From Mesorhizobium sp. (lineage in GTDB: Bacteria > Pseudomonadota > Alphaproteobacteria > Rhizobiales > Rhizobiaceae), in the NCBI GenBank assembly GCA_004020315.1, contig SAQG01000039.1, positions 1 to 57,757 of the forward strand: a DNA stretch of 57,757 bases. The letters are read 5' to 3'. The notes beneath the pieces were generated by a model that saw nothing but the letters and a program-made list of their open reading frames with translations, made no database searches and was not told where the DNA came from. Both the position numbers and the translations under genes were made by a program. This document shows, piece after piece, positions 1 to 8,885 of the stretch; position 1 is the first letter of the stretch, and each line of letters starts with the position of its first letter.

Positions 1-77
1 TCGGCGATATCTGCCACCTGTTCGAGCCAAATGAATGCAGAAACTTCTTCAAGGCCGCCGGATATGAGGCCAATTAA
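1..77 (+). mobile_element. 3' end of an IS630-family transposase (cut by window edge)
   Basis: Reading from base 3 gives 24 codons ending at TAA (75-77). The peptide ends in an FFKAAGYEAN-like tail preceded by DICHLFEPNEC, which resembles the C-terminus of IS630-type transposases. The rest of the element lies outside the window. Bases 78-154 probably hold the element's right end, but no inverted repeat can be paired without the left end. The assignment rests on a short tail only. Confidence 0.55.
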
Positions 78-154
78 TTGCGACACGCTTTAGAGCGGGT
101 TTTCTGCCGGATATCCTAACTTGGGGGTGTCTTATAATTCCCTGGCAGCAGAGG

Positions 155-1615
155 TCATTCGGGTAATTTTCTCGGCAGCCAGAGCCAGGCGACGATGCCA
201 GTTGCAAGCGTCAGCAGACCGCCGGCGCCGACCGCGACATGTAAACCGGTGAGGAAGGCTTCGTTGGCCCGCACGATAATTTCAGGGTCCGACTGATCGA
301 GTGTTTCGTTGAGCGTGCCGGCCACGCCGGGACCCAACAACCGGAAGCTCAGCGCGGCCAACGATCCGAGCAGGGAAATTCCCAGCGCGTTGCCCAGCTC
401 GTTGCTGGTCTCGGCGATCGAACTCGCCGCACCGGCTCGTTCGGCAGGAACGGCCGACACTGCGATTTCGGCGACGAGGCTGAAGGACAACCCATATCCG
501 ACGCCAGCGATCATGGTCGAGGCGATGAAGGCCGCGATTCCGACCTCGGTGGTCGTGAACAGCAGCAGGAGGACGCCGACGCTGATGAGCAGATGTGTGG
601 CAACAAGGGCGGTTTTGCGGCCGATTCGCTCCACGATGCGAGCGGTGCCCACGCAAGTCGCCGTCAGCACGATCGCGCCCGGCAGCGTCAGCAGTGAAGT
701 GTTGAAAACATCGAAGCCCAACACCGATTGCAGATAGATGCCCGACAGATATCCGGTGGCCGACCAGACAACCAGCGTAAGAAGGCCGGTCAGGATGGCG
801 ATGGAGAAAATGGGGTCTCGGAACAGGCCCAGGTCAAGCAGCGGGTAGTCAATCCTGCTCTGTCTGCGCACGAACAGCCCAAGGGCAAAGATGCCGACGA
901 TCCCGATGGCCAATAGCGTCGGCGTGAAGCCATGGGCCGCCGCGCTCTTGAGCGAATATGTGAACAACAGGATCCCTGCGAAGGACAATATGAGGCTCAC
1001 GAGATCGATTCGCCCGTAGGTAGTCGAACGCACCTCCTGAAGCAGTACCGGTGCAGAGATCAGGAAGCCGATCACGACAGGGACATTGATGAGAAACACG
1101 GCGCCCCATTCGAATTGCCGCAATAGCAGGCCGCCGATGACAGGCCCGATGGCGAAGCCAGCCGCAAAAGTCGCCGCGAAAACGCCGATCGCCTGAGCGC
1201 GCGTTCGCGGATCGGGGAACAGCGAGCTTACGATCGCCAGCCCAGAGGGCAACAGTGTCGCGCCGCCCAGTCCCATAAGGGCGCGCGAGGCGATCAGGCT
1301 TTCAGGCGTTTGCGAACAGGCCGCGCCGAGCGATCCAGCACCGAAGACCACCGCGCCGACCATGATCAGCTTCAGTCGCCCGTAACGGTCGCCGATATTG
1401 CCGAAGGTGATCAGCAGCGATCCAACCACAAAACCGTAGATGTCGAGAATCCAGAGCGCTTGGTCAGCGGTCGGCGTGATGGCCGAGGTCACACGCGGCA
1501 TGGCGAGATAGAGTATCGAGCCGTCCATGGCTACGAGCAGGACCAGGGGCAAGACAGCCATGAGACCCAACCATGCCCTGCGGTCGGTGGAGCGTGCAAG
1601 TGAAGTATCGGTCAT
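155..1615 (-). CDS. MFS drug efflux transporter, DHA2 (14-TM) family
   Basis: An inner-membrane proton-coupled exporter of about 486 residues. It has roughly 14 hydrophobic segments, an early acidic-plus-helix motif (LLVAMDGSILYLAMPRV) and the loop 2-3 motif GDRYGRLK at about residues 75-85. The central GPVIGG motif C at about residue 160 is typical of antiporters. Start: ATG at 1615 is preferred; an in-frame GTG three codons upstream (1624) lies closer to an AGAGGA-like ribosome site and cannot be excluded. It is divergent from the TetR gene at 1747, the usual arrangement of a repressor-controlled pump. The substrate is unknown. An IS630 remnant lies just beyond its 3' end. Confidence 0.85.
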   Translation of the reverse strand: MTDTSLARSTDRRAWLGLMAVLPLVLLVAMDGSILYLAMPRVTSAITPTADQALWILDIYGFVVGSLLITFGNIGDRYGRLKLIMVGAVVFGAGSLGAACSQTPESLIASRALMGLGGATLLPSGLAIVSSLFPDPRTRAQAIGVFAATFAAGFAIGPVIGGLLLRQFEWGAVFLINVPVVIGFLISAPVLLQEVRSTTYGRIDLVSLILSFAGILLFTYSLKSAAAHGFTPTLLAIGIVGIFALGLFVRRQSRIDYPLLDLGLFRDPIFSIAILTGLLTLVVWSATGYLSGIYLQSVLGFDVFNTSLLTLPGAIVLTATCVGTARIVERIGRKTALVATHLLISVGVLLLLFTTTEVGIAAFIASTMIAGVGYGLSFSLVAEIAVSAVPAERAGAASSIAETSNELGNALGISLLGSLAALSFRLLGPGVAGTLNETLDQSDPEIIVRANEAFLTGLHVAVGAGGLLTLATGIVAWLWLPRKLPE

Positions 1616-1720
1616 AAGGCACACAAATCCTCTGCGTACGGCATGCGAAAGCGTGCCGCTTCGGCCGCCTCGGGAAGGCCGGCGGTTGGTTGCGATCGAA
1701 GAGCGAACTCTATATACTTC

Positions 1721-1733
1721 AGGTAAGTTACTT
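1721..1733. promoter_or_regulatory. Candidate TetR-type operator
   Basis: The 13-base imperfect palindrome AGGTAAGTTACTT is centred on G1727, in the space between the divergent MFS and TetR genes and 13 bases before the TetR start. This is a typical place for an autoregulatory TetR operator. Only the palindrome is seen; binding is inferred. Confidence 0.35.
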
Positions 1734-1746
1734 TTGGTACATAGTC

Positions 1747-2361
1747 ATGTCAAGCACACCGAAAAAAAGCGAAGCCATGGGGAGACGCGTTCGTCTCAGT
1801 CGCGAGCAGCGGCTAAGCCAACTCCTTGAGGTGGCGAGGCGGCTGGTTCGCGATGAAGGCACCGACGCGTTGACACTGCCGCGCCTAGCCGAACAGGCCG
1901 GTGTCGCCAAGCCGGTGGTCTATGACCACTTCCGTACGCGCAACGGTTTGCTGACCGCCCTCTATCAGGATTTCGACGCGCGCCAGACGGCGCTGATCGA
2001 CGCCGCCCTTGAAGGAGCCGCTCCGGGTTTGGAGGAGAAAGCTTCTGTCATCGCATCGTCCTACGTCGAATGCGTGCTGGCCCAAGGCCGTGAGATCCCC
2101 GGCGTGCTGGCCGCGCTGGCAGGCTCGCCCGAACTGGAGACCGTCAAGCGGGACTACCAACTGGATTTCATCGAGAGGTGCCGGAAGGCGTTGGCCCCGT
2201 TTACAGGGCCAAGGGGGATCATGCAGGCCGGTTTTTGGGCGATGCTAGGCGCGGCCGATACCTTGTCCAATGCTGCCGCGACCGGAGAAATCACCGCTCA
2301 ACAGGCGCAGAACGAACTTTACGAGACGATCGTTGCGATGATCGAGAGAAGCAATCGTTGA
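1747..2361 (+). CDS. TetR/AcrR family transcriptional regulator
   Basis: A protein of 204 residues. The N-terminal helix-turn-helix covers about residues 20-65 (LTLPRLAEQAGVAKPVVYDHF, the TetR recognition-helix pattern). The C-terminal ligand domain is more variable. ATG 1747 is preferred over upstream codons, which would add a hydrophobic stretch overlapping the promoter. An internal ATG at 1777 (MGRRVRLS) is also possible. It is divergent from the MFS exporter, so it probably represses that pump and itself. The ligand cannot be predicted. Confidence 0.85.
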   Translation: MSSTPKKSEAMGRRVRLSREQRLSQLLEVARRLVRDEGTDALTLPRLAEQAGVAKPVVYDHFRTRNGLLTALYQDFDARQTALIDAALEGAAPGLEEKASVIASSYVECVLAQGREIPGVLAALAGSPELETVKRDYQLDFIERCRKALAPFTGPRGIMQAGFWAMLGAADTLSNAAATGEITAQQAQNELYETIVAMIERSNR

Positions 2362-2417
2362 CGCATGCCTACCAACCAAGAAGTTAGAGTTCCACCCGAT
2401 TCCATGGGGCTCAGGCT

Positions 2418-3026
2418 CTAATCTTTTCCCCAGCGAGGCCGGCGCATCGAAAAGATCTCGCTGACGCTGGCATAGTCCATATAGCCGAGACGGCCGACAT
2501 TGCCTGCCCTGACAATATCGAAGATGCCGTCTTTCAGGAACGCATCGTCGATATGCACACCGACGACTTCGCCGACAACGACGATGGCGCTGGTCGGCGT
2601 CCCGTCCAGCGCCTTTGGCCGCAGGATCTCCGTCACCCGGCATTCAAGCGCTGCGGGCGCCGCCGCAACGCGGGGCGGCACAACAAGACGCGACGGCGTC
2701 ATGGTGAGATCGGCATAGTCGAACTCGGTGACGCCGCGCGGCGCATCAACCGCCGTGCGGACCATTTTTTCAGCAAGATCGCGGCTGACGAGATTGGCGA
2801 CGAATTCGCCTGTTTCTTCGGCGAAGGCGGCGCTGTCCTTCTCGCCTTCGGACGAAAACCAGACGAGGAAGGGTCGCGTCGAAAAAGCATTGAAGAAGGA
2901 ATAGGGGGCGAGGTTGACCTCGCCAGCCTTGTTCACCGTCGAGATCCAGCCGATCGGCCGTGGCGCGACGATAGCCTTGGACGGGTCATGCGGCAGGCCA
3001 TGCCCCTTTGCCGGCTCATAGAACAT
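2418..3026 (-). CDS. Flavin reductase family protein (FMN-binding split barrel)
   Basis: A protein of 202 residues with the flavin reductase-like FMN-binding pattern. APRPIGWIST at about residues 21-30 is followed by NLAPYSFFNAFSTRPFLV, the segment that cradles FMN, then KDSAAF and EFVANLV. These enzymes use or supply reduced flavin, often for a monooxygenase. Its ATG directly abuts the TGA of the upstream nitroreductase gene (TGAATG at 3029-3024), so the two are almost certainly co-transcribed and translationally coupled. The specific substrate is unknown. Confidence 0.85.
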   Translation of the reverse strand: MFYEPAKGHGLPHDPSKAIVAPRPIGWISTVNKAGEVNLAPYSFFNAFSTRPFLVWFSSEGEKDSAAFAEETGEFVANLVSRDLAEKMVRTAVDAPRGVTEFDYADLTMTPSRLVVPPRVAAAPAALECRVTEILRPKALDGTPTSAIVVVGEVVGVHIDDAFLKDGIFDIVRAGNVGRLGYMDYASVSEIFSMRRPRWGKD

Positions 3027-3611
3027 TCAGCCCACCCATGGCCCTGCATAATCGGCATAGAGTTTTGCCGGATCAGGCCGCGGCCGCTCTGGCGCCGGCC
3101 CTTGATAGGTGCCGATATGGACGAAGCCGACGACCCGCTCATGCGGCGCCAGCCCCAGGATCGCCCTGCCCTCCGGCACGTCGGAATACCAGTTGCTGAT
3201 CATATTGGTGCCATAACCCAGCGCATTGGCTGATAATATGAGATTCATCGCCGCCATGCCGCCCGACAGGAACATTTCCCATTGCGGGATCTTTGGATTT
3301 TCCTTCGGGCTCGAAACCACGCCGATCACCAGGGGCGCGCGTGAAAAGCGCGCCAGTTCCTGGTTATGGCGGCCTTCCGGCAGCGGCCCTTCGCGTTGCG
3401 CGGCAAGTGCCGCCAGCTTCTTTCCGATCTCGACGCGTGCCTCGCCCCGGTAGAGGATGAAGCGCCAGGGCTCGAGCCGGCCGTGGTCCGGCACCCGCGA
3501 GGCGGCGGCAACCATCGTCGCGATGTCAGCGTCGCTGGGCGCCGGTTCCTTCAACTCCGGGATGGGCGCGGAGTTTCGGGTCAGCAGGAAGTCGATGATC
3601 GGCGACGCCAT
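3027..3611 (-). CDS. Nitroreductase family protein
   Basis: A protein of 194 residues starting MASPIIDFLLTRNSAP. It shows the nitroreductase FMN-binding features: SRVPDHGRLEPWRF at about residues 40-53 and a GGMAAMNLILSANALGYGTNMIS helix at about residues 115-140. C-terminal to that is AHERVVGFVHIGT. The size fits the short RutE/YdjA-like subfamily. ATG 3611 is chosen because the upstream in-frame extension is arginine- and proline-rich and unlike the family. It is the first gene of a two-gene unit with the flavin reductase. Predicted NAD(P)H-dependent oxidoreductase; substrate not assignable. Confidence 0.85.
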   Translation of the reverse strand: MASPIIDFLLTRNSAPIPELKEPAPSDADIATMVAAASRVPDHGRLEPWRFILYRGEARVEIGKKLAALAAQREGPLPEGRHNQELARFSRAPLVIGVVSSPKENPKIPQWEMFLSGGMAAMNLILSANALGYGTNMISNWYSDVPEGRAILGLAPHERVVGFVHIGTYQGPAPERPRPDPAKLYADYAGPWVG

Positions 3612-3767
3612 CGGCGCAAGTCTCCCTGAAATTTGAGCTGAAGCGCACCATCGGGGTATCGGGCGGCTCGGGCATTGGCGCGGCGCGCCGATCAAGAGCC
3701 CTCTAGCAGAAGCTGATCGGACTCTTAAGCCTTGAAATTGCCACCGCCTTGGGCTTCAACGCAAGGC

Positions 3768-4733
3768 ATGTTTGAGGGGACATTGCGTCTTTTCCCGATC
3801 TGGCTCGCTGCCGCACTGTTGATGGTGCCGGTTTCGCTTGCCGTCGCGCAGGATGCGGACGGCCTCGGTGATCTGAAGCTTCCCGGAATTTCGAGCTATG
3901 CGCCTCCGAAAAGCGACACACCGCTGGCATCGGGCAGCAGCGGGGCGATCACACTGTCGGCGCAATTGACCGACAAGGGCGCCGACATCACGCGCGGCAT
4001 CGTCTGGCGCGTCTTCAAGCCCGAACCCACCGGCGACGGCAAGCTGCCGATGGTCGCTTCCGCCCATGGCGGCAGCGCGGTGTTCCAGCTCGAGCCAGGC
4101 AGCTATCTGGTCCATGCCTCTTACGGCCGGGCCGGTGCCACCAAGCGCATCACCGTCGGCAAGGAAGCCAAGCGCGAAAGCCTCGTGCTCGATGCCGGCG
4201 GACTGAAGCTCGATGCCGTGCTGTCGGGCGGGGTGCGCATACCGCCGAAGAAACTGCGCTTTTCGATCTATGAAGGCCAAGCCGAAGCCAATCACGATCG
4301 CGCCCTGATCATACCAGACGTCGAGCCGAACAGCGTCGTGCGGCTGAACGCGGGCGTCTACCACGTCGTCTCGACCTATGGCTCGGTGAATGCGGTCATC
4401 CGCTCCGACATCCGCGTCGAGGCCGGCAAGCTGACCGAAGCGGCCGTCGAGCATCGTGCGGCGGAGATGACCATGAAGCTGGTCCGCGAGCCGGGCGGAG
4501 AGGCGATCGCCGACACCTCCTGGTCGTTACTCAACGAATCCGGCGATCCCATCCAGGAAACCGTCGGCGCCTTTGCTTCGATGGTGCTTGCCGAAGGCGA
4601 CTACACCATCATCGCCAAGAACCGCGACCGCATTTACCAAAAAGATTTTACAGTCGTGGCCGGGCAGAACAAGGAAATCGAGGTCTTGGCCACGGAGGCC
4701 TCGGCGATCGATCCTCAGGAAGGCGCGGACTAG
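3768..4733 (+). CDS. Exported protein of unknown function, beta-sandwich-like repeats
   Basis: A protein of 321 residues. The N-terminus (FPIWLAAALLMVPVSLAVAQ followed by DADG) is a clear Sec signal peptide with likely cleavage after about residue 28. The mature part shows recurring stretches that end in a G-x-Y-x-(V/I) pattern: LEPGSYLVHASYG, LNAGVYHVVSTYG and LAEGDYTIIAKN. This is typical of tandem carboxypeptidase-regulatory/Ig-like beta-sandwich modules, each about 80-90 residues long. No catalytic motif is visible. ATG 3768 puts the signal peptide at the N-terminus. Probably a periplasmic or surface protein; function unknown. Confidence 0.7.
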   Translation: MFEGTLRLFPIWLAAALLMVPVSLAVAQDADGLGDLKLPGISSYAPPKSDTPLASGSSGAITLSAQLTDKGADITRGIVWRVFKPEPTGDGKLPMVASAHGGSAVFQLEPGSYLVHASYGRAGATKRITVGKEAKRESLVLDAGGLKLDAVLSGGVRIPPKKLRFSIYEGQAEANHDRALIIPDVEPNSVVRLNAGVYHVVSTYGSVNAVIRSDIRVEAGKLTEAAVEHRAAEMTMKLVREPGGEAIADTSWSLLNESGDPIQETVGAFASMVLAEGDYTIIAKNRDRIYQKDFTVVAGQNKEIEVLATEASAIDPQEGAD

Positions 4734-4786
4734 ACGTCCGGACACTGCCATACCTGATTCCGATCCAGCAGCGTGTGATTTGCCGA

Positions 4787-5725
4787 TCAGGCCGCGTTGC
4801 GCATGCGTCGCGGCAGAAACTGGCCGCGGCCGCGCGGTTCGTCGGGCGCCAGATCGAAAACGCCACGGTGGAGGCGGTCGAGCAAAGTCTTGCGGTCGCG
4901 CAGCGGCTCTAGCTCGTCCCATCCCAGCACGTCACCGACGCGCACGTCGATCGATTTGCCGGACAGCCGCGCGAATTCGTGGATGAGCAGGGAAATGCGC
5001 AGCGTCAGCGAAGCCCTGCCGACGAACTTCGCCACGCGCCCGTCACGCTCGGCCAGGTTCATTGGCCCGCTGACCAGGTGGAAGAGCCGCCCGTTCTGGC
5101 CGGAAAAGTGCATTGGGACAACTGATGCCTTGGCATCCTGGACGAGACGGGCCGGAAACATCTTCCACGGCAGATCGCGCGCCCGACCAAAACCTTTCGG
5201 CGCGGTGGCGACGCCGCCCGCGGGGAAAACGACGATGATGACGCCCTCTTTCAGCAGCCGCACCGCCTCATGGCGCACCGCCATGTTGTTCTTCAGCGCG
5301 TCCTTGGTCTCGGAAAAGTCGATCGGCAGCGAATAGGGCTCCATCTCGCGGATCTTGAGCAAGTCCCTGTGGATCATGACGCGAAACGGGCGCTCAAGCT
5401 GCTCGGCCAGCGAGAGCACCGCAATGCCGTCGCCGATGCCGAACGGATGGTTGGCGACGATCACCAGCGGGGTGTCGGGCAATCTTGGCGGCGGCCATTG
5501 GCCGGTGGTCCGCACCCTGACATCGATCAGCTCCAGCATGCGGCTGAACACACGCTCGCCGCTCGGCACCACATGGCGGCGCCAAAAGTCATAGAGCGCC
5601 GCGAAGCGATCGCGGCCGGACAGGCCTTCGATGGAGTGGATGAACCAGCGGGTCAAAGCCGGCTGATGTGGGCTGGCATAGGAAAGCTCGGGAAACGGTC
5701 TTTCGCGCATCTTCAGCTTGAGCAT
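4787..5725 (-). CDS. Lysophospholipid acyltransferase family protein (PlsC-like)
   Basis: A protein of 312 residues with a 1-acylglycerol-3-phosphate acyltransferase-like core. NHPFGIGDG at about residues 91-99 stands where NHx4D holds the catalytic His and Asp. FPAGGVATAPKGFGRA at about residues 168-183 corresponds to the glycerophosphate-binding block. No strong transmembrane segment is visible. It may acylate a lysophospholipid or amino-lipid precursor, since rhizobia use related enzymes (such as OlsA) for ornithine lipids, but the substrate is not determined. It is a separate unit downstream of thrS and divided from it by a strong terminator. Confidence 0.75.
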   Translation of the reverse strand: MLKLKMRERPFPELSYASPHQPALTRWFIHSIEGLSGRDRFAALYDFWRRHVVPSGERVFSRMLELIDVRVRTTGQWPPPRLPDTPLVIVANHPFGIGDGIAVLSLAEQLERPFRVMIHRDLLKIREMEPYSLPIDFSETKDALKNNMAVRHEAVRLLKEGVIIVVFPAGGVATAPKGFGRARDLPWKMFPARLVQDAKASVVPMHFSGQNGRLFHLVSGPMNLAERDGRVAKFVGRASLTLRISLLIHEFARLSGKSIDVRVGDVLGWDELEPLRDRKTLLDRLHRGVFDLAPDEPRGRGQFLPRRMRNAA

Positions 5726-5777
5726 TAGGGCTCGTTACAAGGCTGACGTGACAAGCGTATGAATCGCGGGCACGTAA

Positions 5778-5807
5778 AAATGGCGGTGGATCTCTCCACC
5801 GCCATTT
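5778..5807 (-). terminator. Rho-independent terminator after thrS
   Basis: A perfect 13-bp stem (AAATGGCGGTGGA paired with TCCACCGCCATTT) with a 4-base loop is followed on the minus strand by a run of T. It lies 20 bases beyond the thrS stop codon. Confidence 0.85.
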
Positions 5808-5827
5808 CGTCGAGGGATTTGCCTGAA

Positions 5828-7804
5828 CTAGGCCGCGTGTTTGCGCTTGCGGTCGGGCGTCACCGCCTCTTCGGCAAGCATTGCCACCGCCTGGCCAAGG
5901 CCAAGCGACTCCTGGTCTCGCGAGCCGAGCCGGCGGATGTTGACTGTCTCCTCCTCCGCCTCTCGTTTGCCGCAGACGAGAATGACCGGAACCTTGGCCA
6001 GGGAGTGCTCGCGGACCTTGTAGTTGATCTTCTCGTTGCGAAGATCGGCTTCCGCCAACAGCCCGGCCGCCTTCAGCTGCGCGACGACCTTTTGCGCGTA
6101 ATCGTCGGCATCGGAGGTGATCGTTGCCACCACCACCTGCAGCGGTGCGAACCACAGCGGGAAATGGCCGGAATAGTTCTCGATCAGAATGCCGAGGAAG
6201 CGCTCCATCGAACCGCAGATGGCGCGATGCACCATAACCGGCTGCTTTTTTTCCGAATCCGAGCCGATGTAGAAGGCGCCGAACCGTTCCGGCAGGTTGA
6301 AATCAACCTGCGTGGTCCCGCACTGCCAGTCGCGGCCGATGGCGTCCTTCAGCACATATTCGAACTTCGGCCCGTAGAACGTGCCCTCGCCCGGATTGAC
6401 GCCCGTCTTGATCCGGTTGCCCGACCGCGTCGCGATCTTGTCGAGCACGTCCTGCAGCACGCCCTCGGCATGATCCCACATCGCGTCGGTGCCGACCCGT
6501 TTTTCGGGGCGGGTCGCCAGCTTGACCGTGATTTCGTCGAAGCCGAAATCGGCATAGGTCGACAGGATCAGGTCGTTGATTTTGATGCACTCGTCGGCGA
6601 GCTGTTCCTCGGTGCAGAAGATGTGGGCATCGTCCTGGGTAAAGCCGCGCACGCGCATCAGCCCGTGCAGCGCGCCGGACGGCTCATAGCGATGCACATT
6701 GCCGAATTCCGCAAGTTTTACCGGCAGATCGCGGTAGGACTTCAGCCCGTGCTTGAAGATTTGGACATGGCCGGGGCAGTTCATCGGCTTCAGCGCAAAC
6801 ACCCGGTCGTCGTCGGTGTCGTCGCCAGCAACCGTCACCTTGAACATATTGTCCCGGTACCAGCCCCAGTGGCCTGAAGTCTCCCACAGGCTCTTGTCGA
6901 GCACTTGCGGCGCGTTGACTTCCTGATAACCCTGCTCGTCGAGGCGGCGGCGCATGTAGTTGACCAGATTCTGGAACATTCTCCAGCCCTTGGCATGCCA
7001 AAAGACGACGCCCGGCCCCTCTTCCTGGAAATGGAACAGGTCCATCTCGCGGCCGAGCTTTCTGTGGTCGCGCTTTTCGGCTTCCTCCAACATGGTCTGG
7101 TAAGCATCGAGCTGCGCCTGATCGGCCCAGGCCGTGCCGTAGATGCGCGTCAGCATCGGATTGTTGCTGTCGCCGCGCCAATAAGCGCCGGCCACCTTCA
7201 TCAACTTGAAGGCGTTGCCGATCTGGCCGGTCGAGACCATGTGCGGGCCGCGACAGAGGTCGAACCAATCACCCTGCGCATAGATCTTGAGATCCTGCCC
7301 CTCGGGAATGGCGTCGATCAGCTCGAGCTTGTAGCGCTCGCCCTTGTCGGCAAAGATCTTTTTCGCCTTTTCGCGCGACCAGACCTCTTTGGTGAACGGC
7401 TTGTTGCGCGCGATGATCTCGCGCATCTTCTTCTCGATCACCGGGAAATCGTCGGGCGTGAACGGCTCGTTGCGGGCAAAATCATAGTAGAACCCGTTCT
7501 CGATCACCGGGCCAATGGTCACCTGCGTACCCGGCCACAATTCCTGCACGGCTTCGGCCAGCACGTGTGCTGCGTCATGGCGGATGAGCTCCAGCGCGCG
7601 CGGGTCTTCGCGGGTGATGATCTCGACGTTGCCGGACTTGCCGAGCGGGTCGGAAAGATCGCGAACCACGCCATCGATGCTGTAGGCAACGGCCTTCTTG
7701 GCCAGCGACTTCGAGATCGATTCCGCCAGGCCGGCGCCGGTCATCGCCGCCTCATAGTCGCGGACGGAGCCATCGGGAAATGTCAGGGAAACGGAATTCG
7801 GCAT
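5828..7804 (-). CDS. thrS: Threonyl-tRNA synthetase
   Basis: Class II synthetase charging tRNA-Thr in the cytoplasm; 658 residues, close to the usual bacterial length. The order is a TGS domain (residues 1-65, LTFPDGSVRDYEAAMTG), the editing/SAD domain with HDAAHVLAEAV at about residues 76-86, and the class II catalytic core. The core shows motif 2-type RYEPSGALHGLMRVRGFTQDDAHIF and motif 3-type VHRAICGSMERFLGILIE. The anticodon-binding domain is at the C-terminus. The start is supported by AGGAG just upstream of the ATG. Confidence 0.97.
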   Translation of the reverse strand: MPNSVSLTFPDGSVRDYEAAMTGAGLAESISKSLAKKAVAYSIDGVVRDLSDPLGKSGNVEIITREDPRALELIRHDAAHVLAEAVQELWPGTQVTIGPVIENGFYYDFARNEPFTPDDFPVIEKKMREIIARNKPFTKEVWSREKAKKIFADKGERYKLELIDAIPEGQDLKIYAQGDWFDLCRGPHMVSTGQIGNAFKLMKVAGAYWRGDSNNPMLTRIYGTAWADQAQLDAYQTMLEEAEKRDHRKLGREMDLFHFQEEGPGVVFWHAKGWRMFQNLVNYMRRRLDEQGYQEVNAPQVLDKSLWETSGHWGWYRDNMFKVTVAGDDTDDDRVFALKPMNCPGHVQIFKHGLKSYRDLPVKLAEFGNVHRYEPSGALHGLMRVRGFTQDDAHIFCTEEQLADECIKINDLILSTYADFGFDEITVKLATRPEKRVGTDAMWDHAEGVLQDVLDKIATRSGNRIKTGVNPGEGTFYGPKFEYVLKDAIGRDWQCGTTQVDFNLPERFGAFYIGSDSEKKQPVMVHRAICGSMERFLGILIENYSGHFPLWFAPLQVVVATITSDADDYAQKVVAQLKAAGLLAEADLRNEKINYKVREHSLAKVPVILVCGKREAEEETVNIRRLGSRDQESLGLGQAVAMLAEEAVTPDRKRKHAA

Positions 7805-7917
7805 AGAGTTCTCCTATCCAGTCCCGCAAACGAGCGCGGGTGGTGTGCCGGATGCGTCCGGCGGCGGCAGCCTTTTAGGGGCAGATTTCCGTGCCGTAAA
7901 GGCGGATGGCCGATCAC

Positions 7918-8754
7918 TTAGTCTTGTTTGATGAGATTCGGCAGGTCTTTCAGGAACATCGTCCGCGTCTGAGGACCTTTGGGCGTGTCCGATCGTTTCG
8001 TGTCGATCACGAGGCGGGCAAAGACGATCTGGCGAGCATCCTTCTGCGCCCAGCCGACAAACCAGCCAAGCGAGCGGTTGGCCTTGTCGGCGTCGTTGCG
8101 CAGCCTGGTGGTCCCGGTCTTGCCCTGCACGGTCCAACCACCACCTGCCTGGAAAGTCGGCAGGATCGCCTCAGTCATCGCGTGGGCCTTGTCCGAAACC
8201 GGCAGTTTGCGGGCAAGCAGCCGGCGCAGGAAATCGACCTGTTCGACCGGCGATATCTCGAGAGAAGAATTCAGCCAGGACCGGGTGAGGCCATCATTCT
8301 TGCCGGCGTTGCCGGAAACATCCGTGTTGCCGTAATCGAGCTTCGAGACGTAGCCGGCGAACCGCTCGTTGCCTAGCCGGCGGGTGATTTCCTGCGAAAA
8401 CCACAGCACCGAGTCCCTTTCCCAGACCGTCGGGTCGACGGTTTTCTGGTCCCGCTGTACCGCCTTGAACTCGGGCTTGTAGTCCCAGCTCGGCGTGTGC
8501 TCGTCGCTCAGGATTCCCGCGTCATAGCCGATCAGGGCCAATGGGACCTTGAACGTCGAGGCGGGACTGAAGCGCTGGTCGCAGACCCCGTCCCGGTACA
8601 GCGTTTCACCGCTTGCAGCATCCAGGACCAGCGTGCATTCGACGTCCTTCAGCGGGGCCGACTGAGCGCGGATTGGAAAACCCAAAAACCAGGCCAGAAG
8701 GTAGATAACCAATGCGAAAACGAATGGACGGCGGTCTAGCTGGCGCACTGACAA
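7918..8754 (-). CDS. Class D (OXA-type) beta-lactamase
   Basis: A protein of 278 residues with a signal peptide (hydrophobic residues about 10-30, ending IRAQSAP). All class D landmarks are present: the active-site STFK at about residues 65-68 within SPASTFKVPLALIGYD, the SVL (SxV) block in DSVLWFSQEI, YGN in LDYGNTDVSGN, and KTGTT near residue 213. It acts in the periplasm by acyl-serine hydrolysis with a carboxylated lysine. It is a single gene with no mobile-element neighbours here, so it looks like a resident chromosomal enzyme. Its spectrum cannot be read from sequence. Confidence 0.93.
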   Translation of the reverse strand: MSVRQLDRRPFVFALVIYLLAWFLGFPIRAQSAPLKDVECTLVLDAASGETLYRDGVCDQRFSPASTFKVPLALIGYDAGILSDEHTPSWDYKPEFKAVQRDQKTVDPTVWERDSVLWFSQEITRRLGNERFAGYVSKLDYGNTDVSGNAGKNDGLTRSWLNSSLEISPVEQVDFLRRLLARKLPVSDKAHAMTEAILPTFQAGGGWTVQGKTGTTRLRNDADKANRSLGWFVGWAQKDARQIVFARLVIDTKRSDTPKGPQTRTMFLKDLPNLIKQD

Positions 8755-8885
8755 ATCTCTCCTGATGGCTGTCAGGAGCGGCTTAGCGAGGCGTCTTGTC
8801 TCGATTTTGTCTTAAATACGCAAGATGCGGTTAACCCTAGCAAATCGTAAAGATCTGCCCGATTGCCGAGCAATCTCTACCGGCA

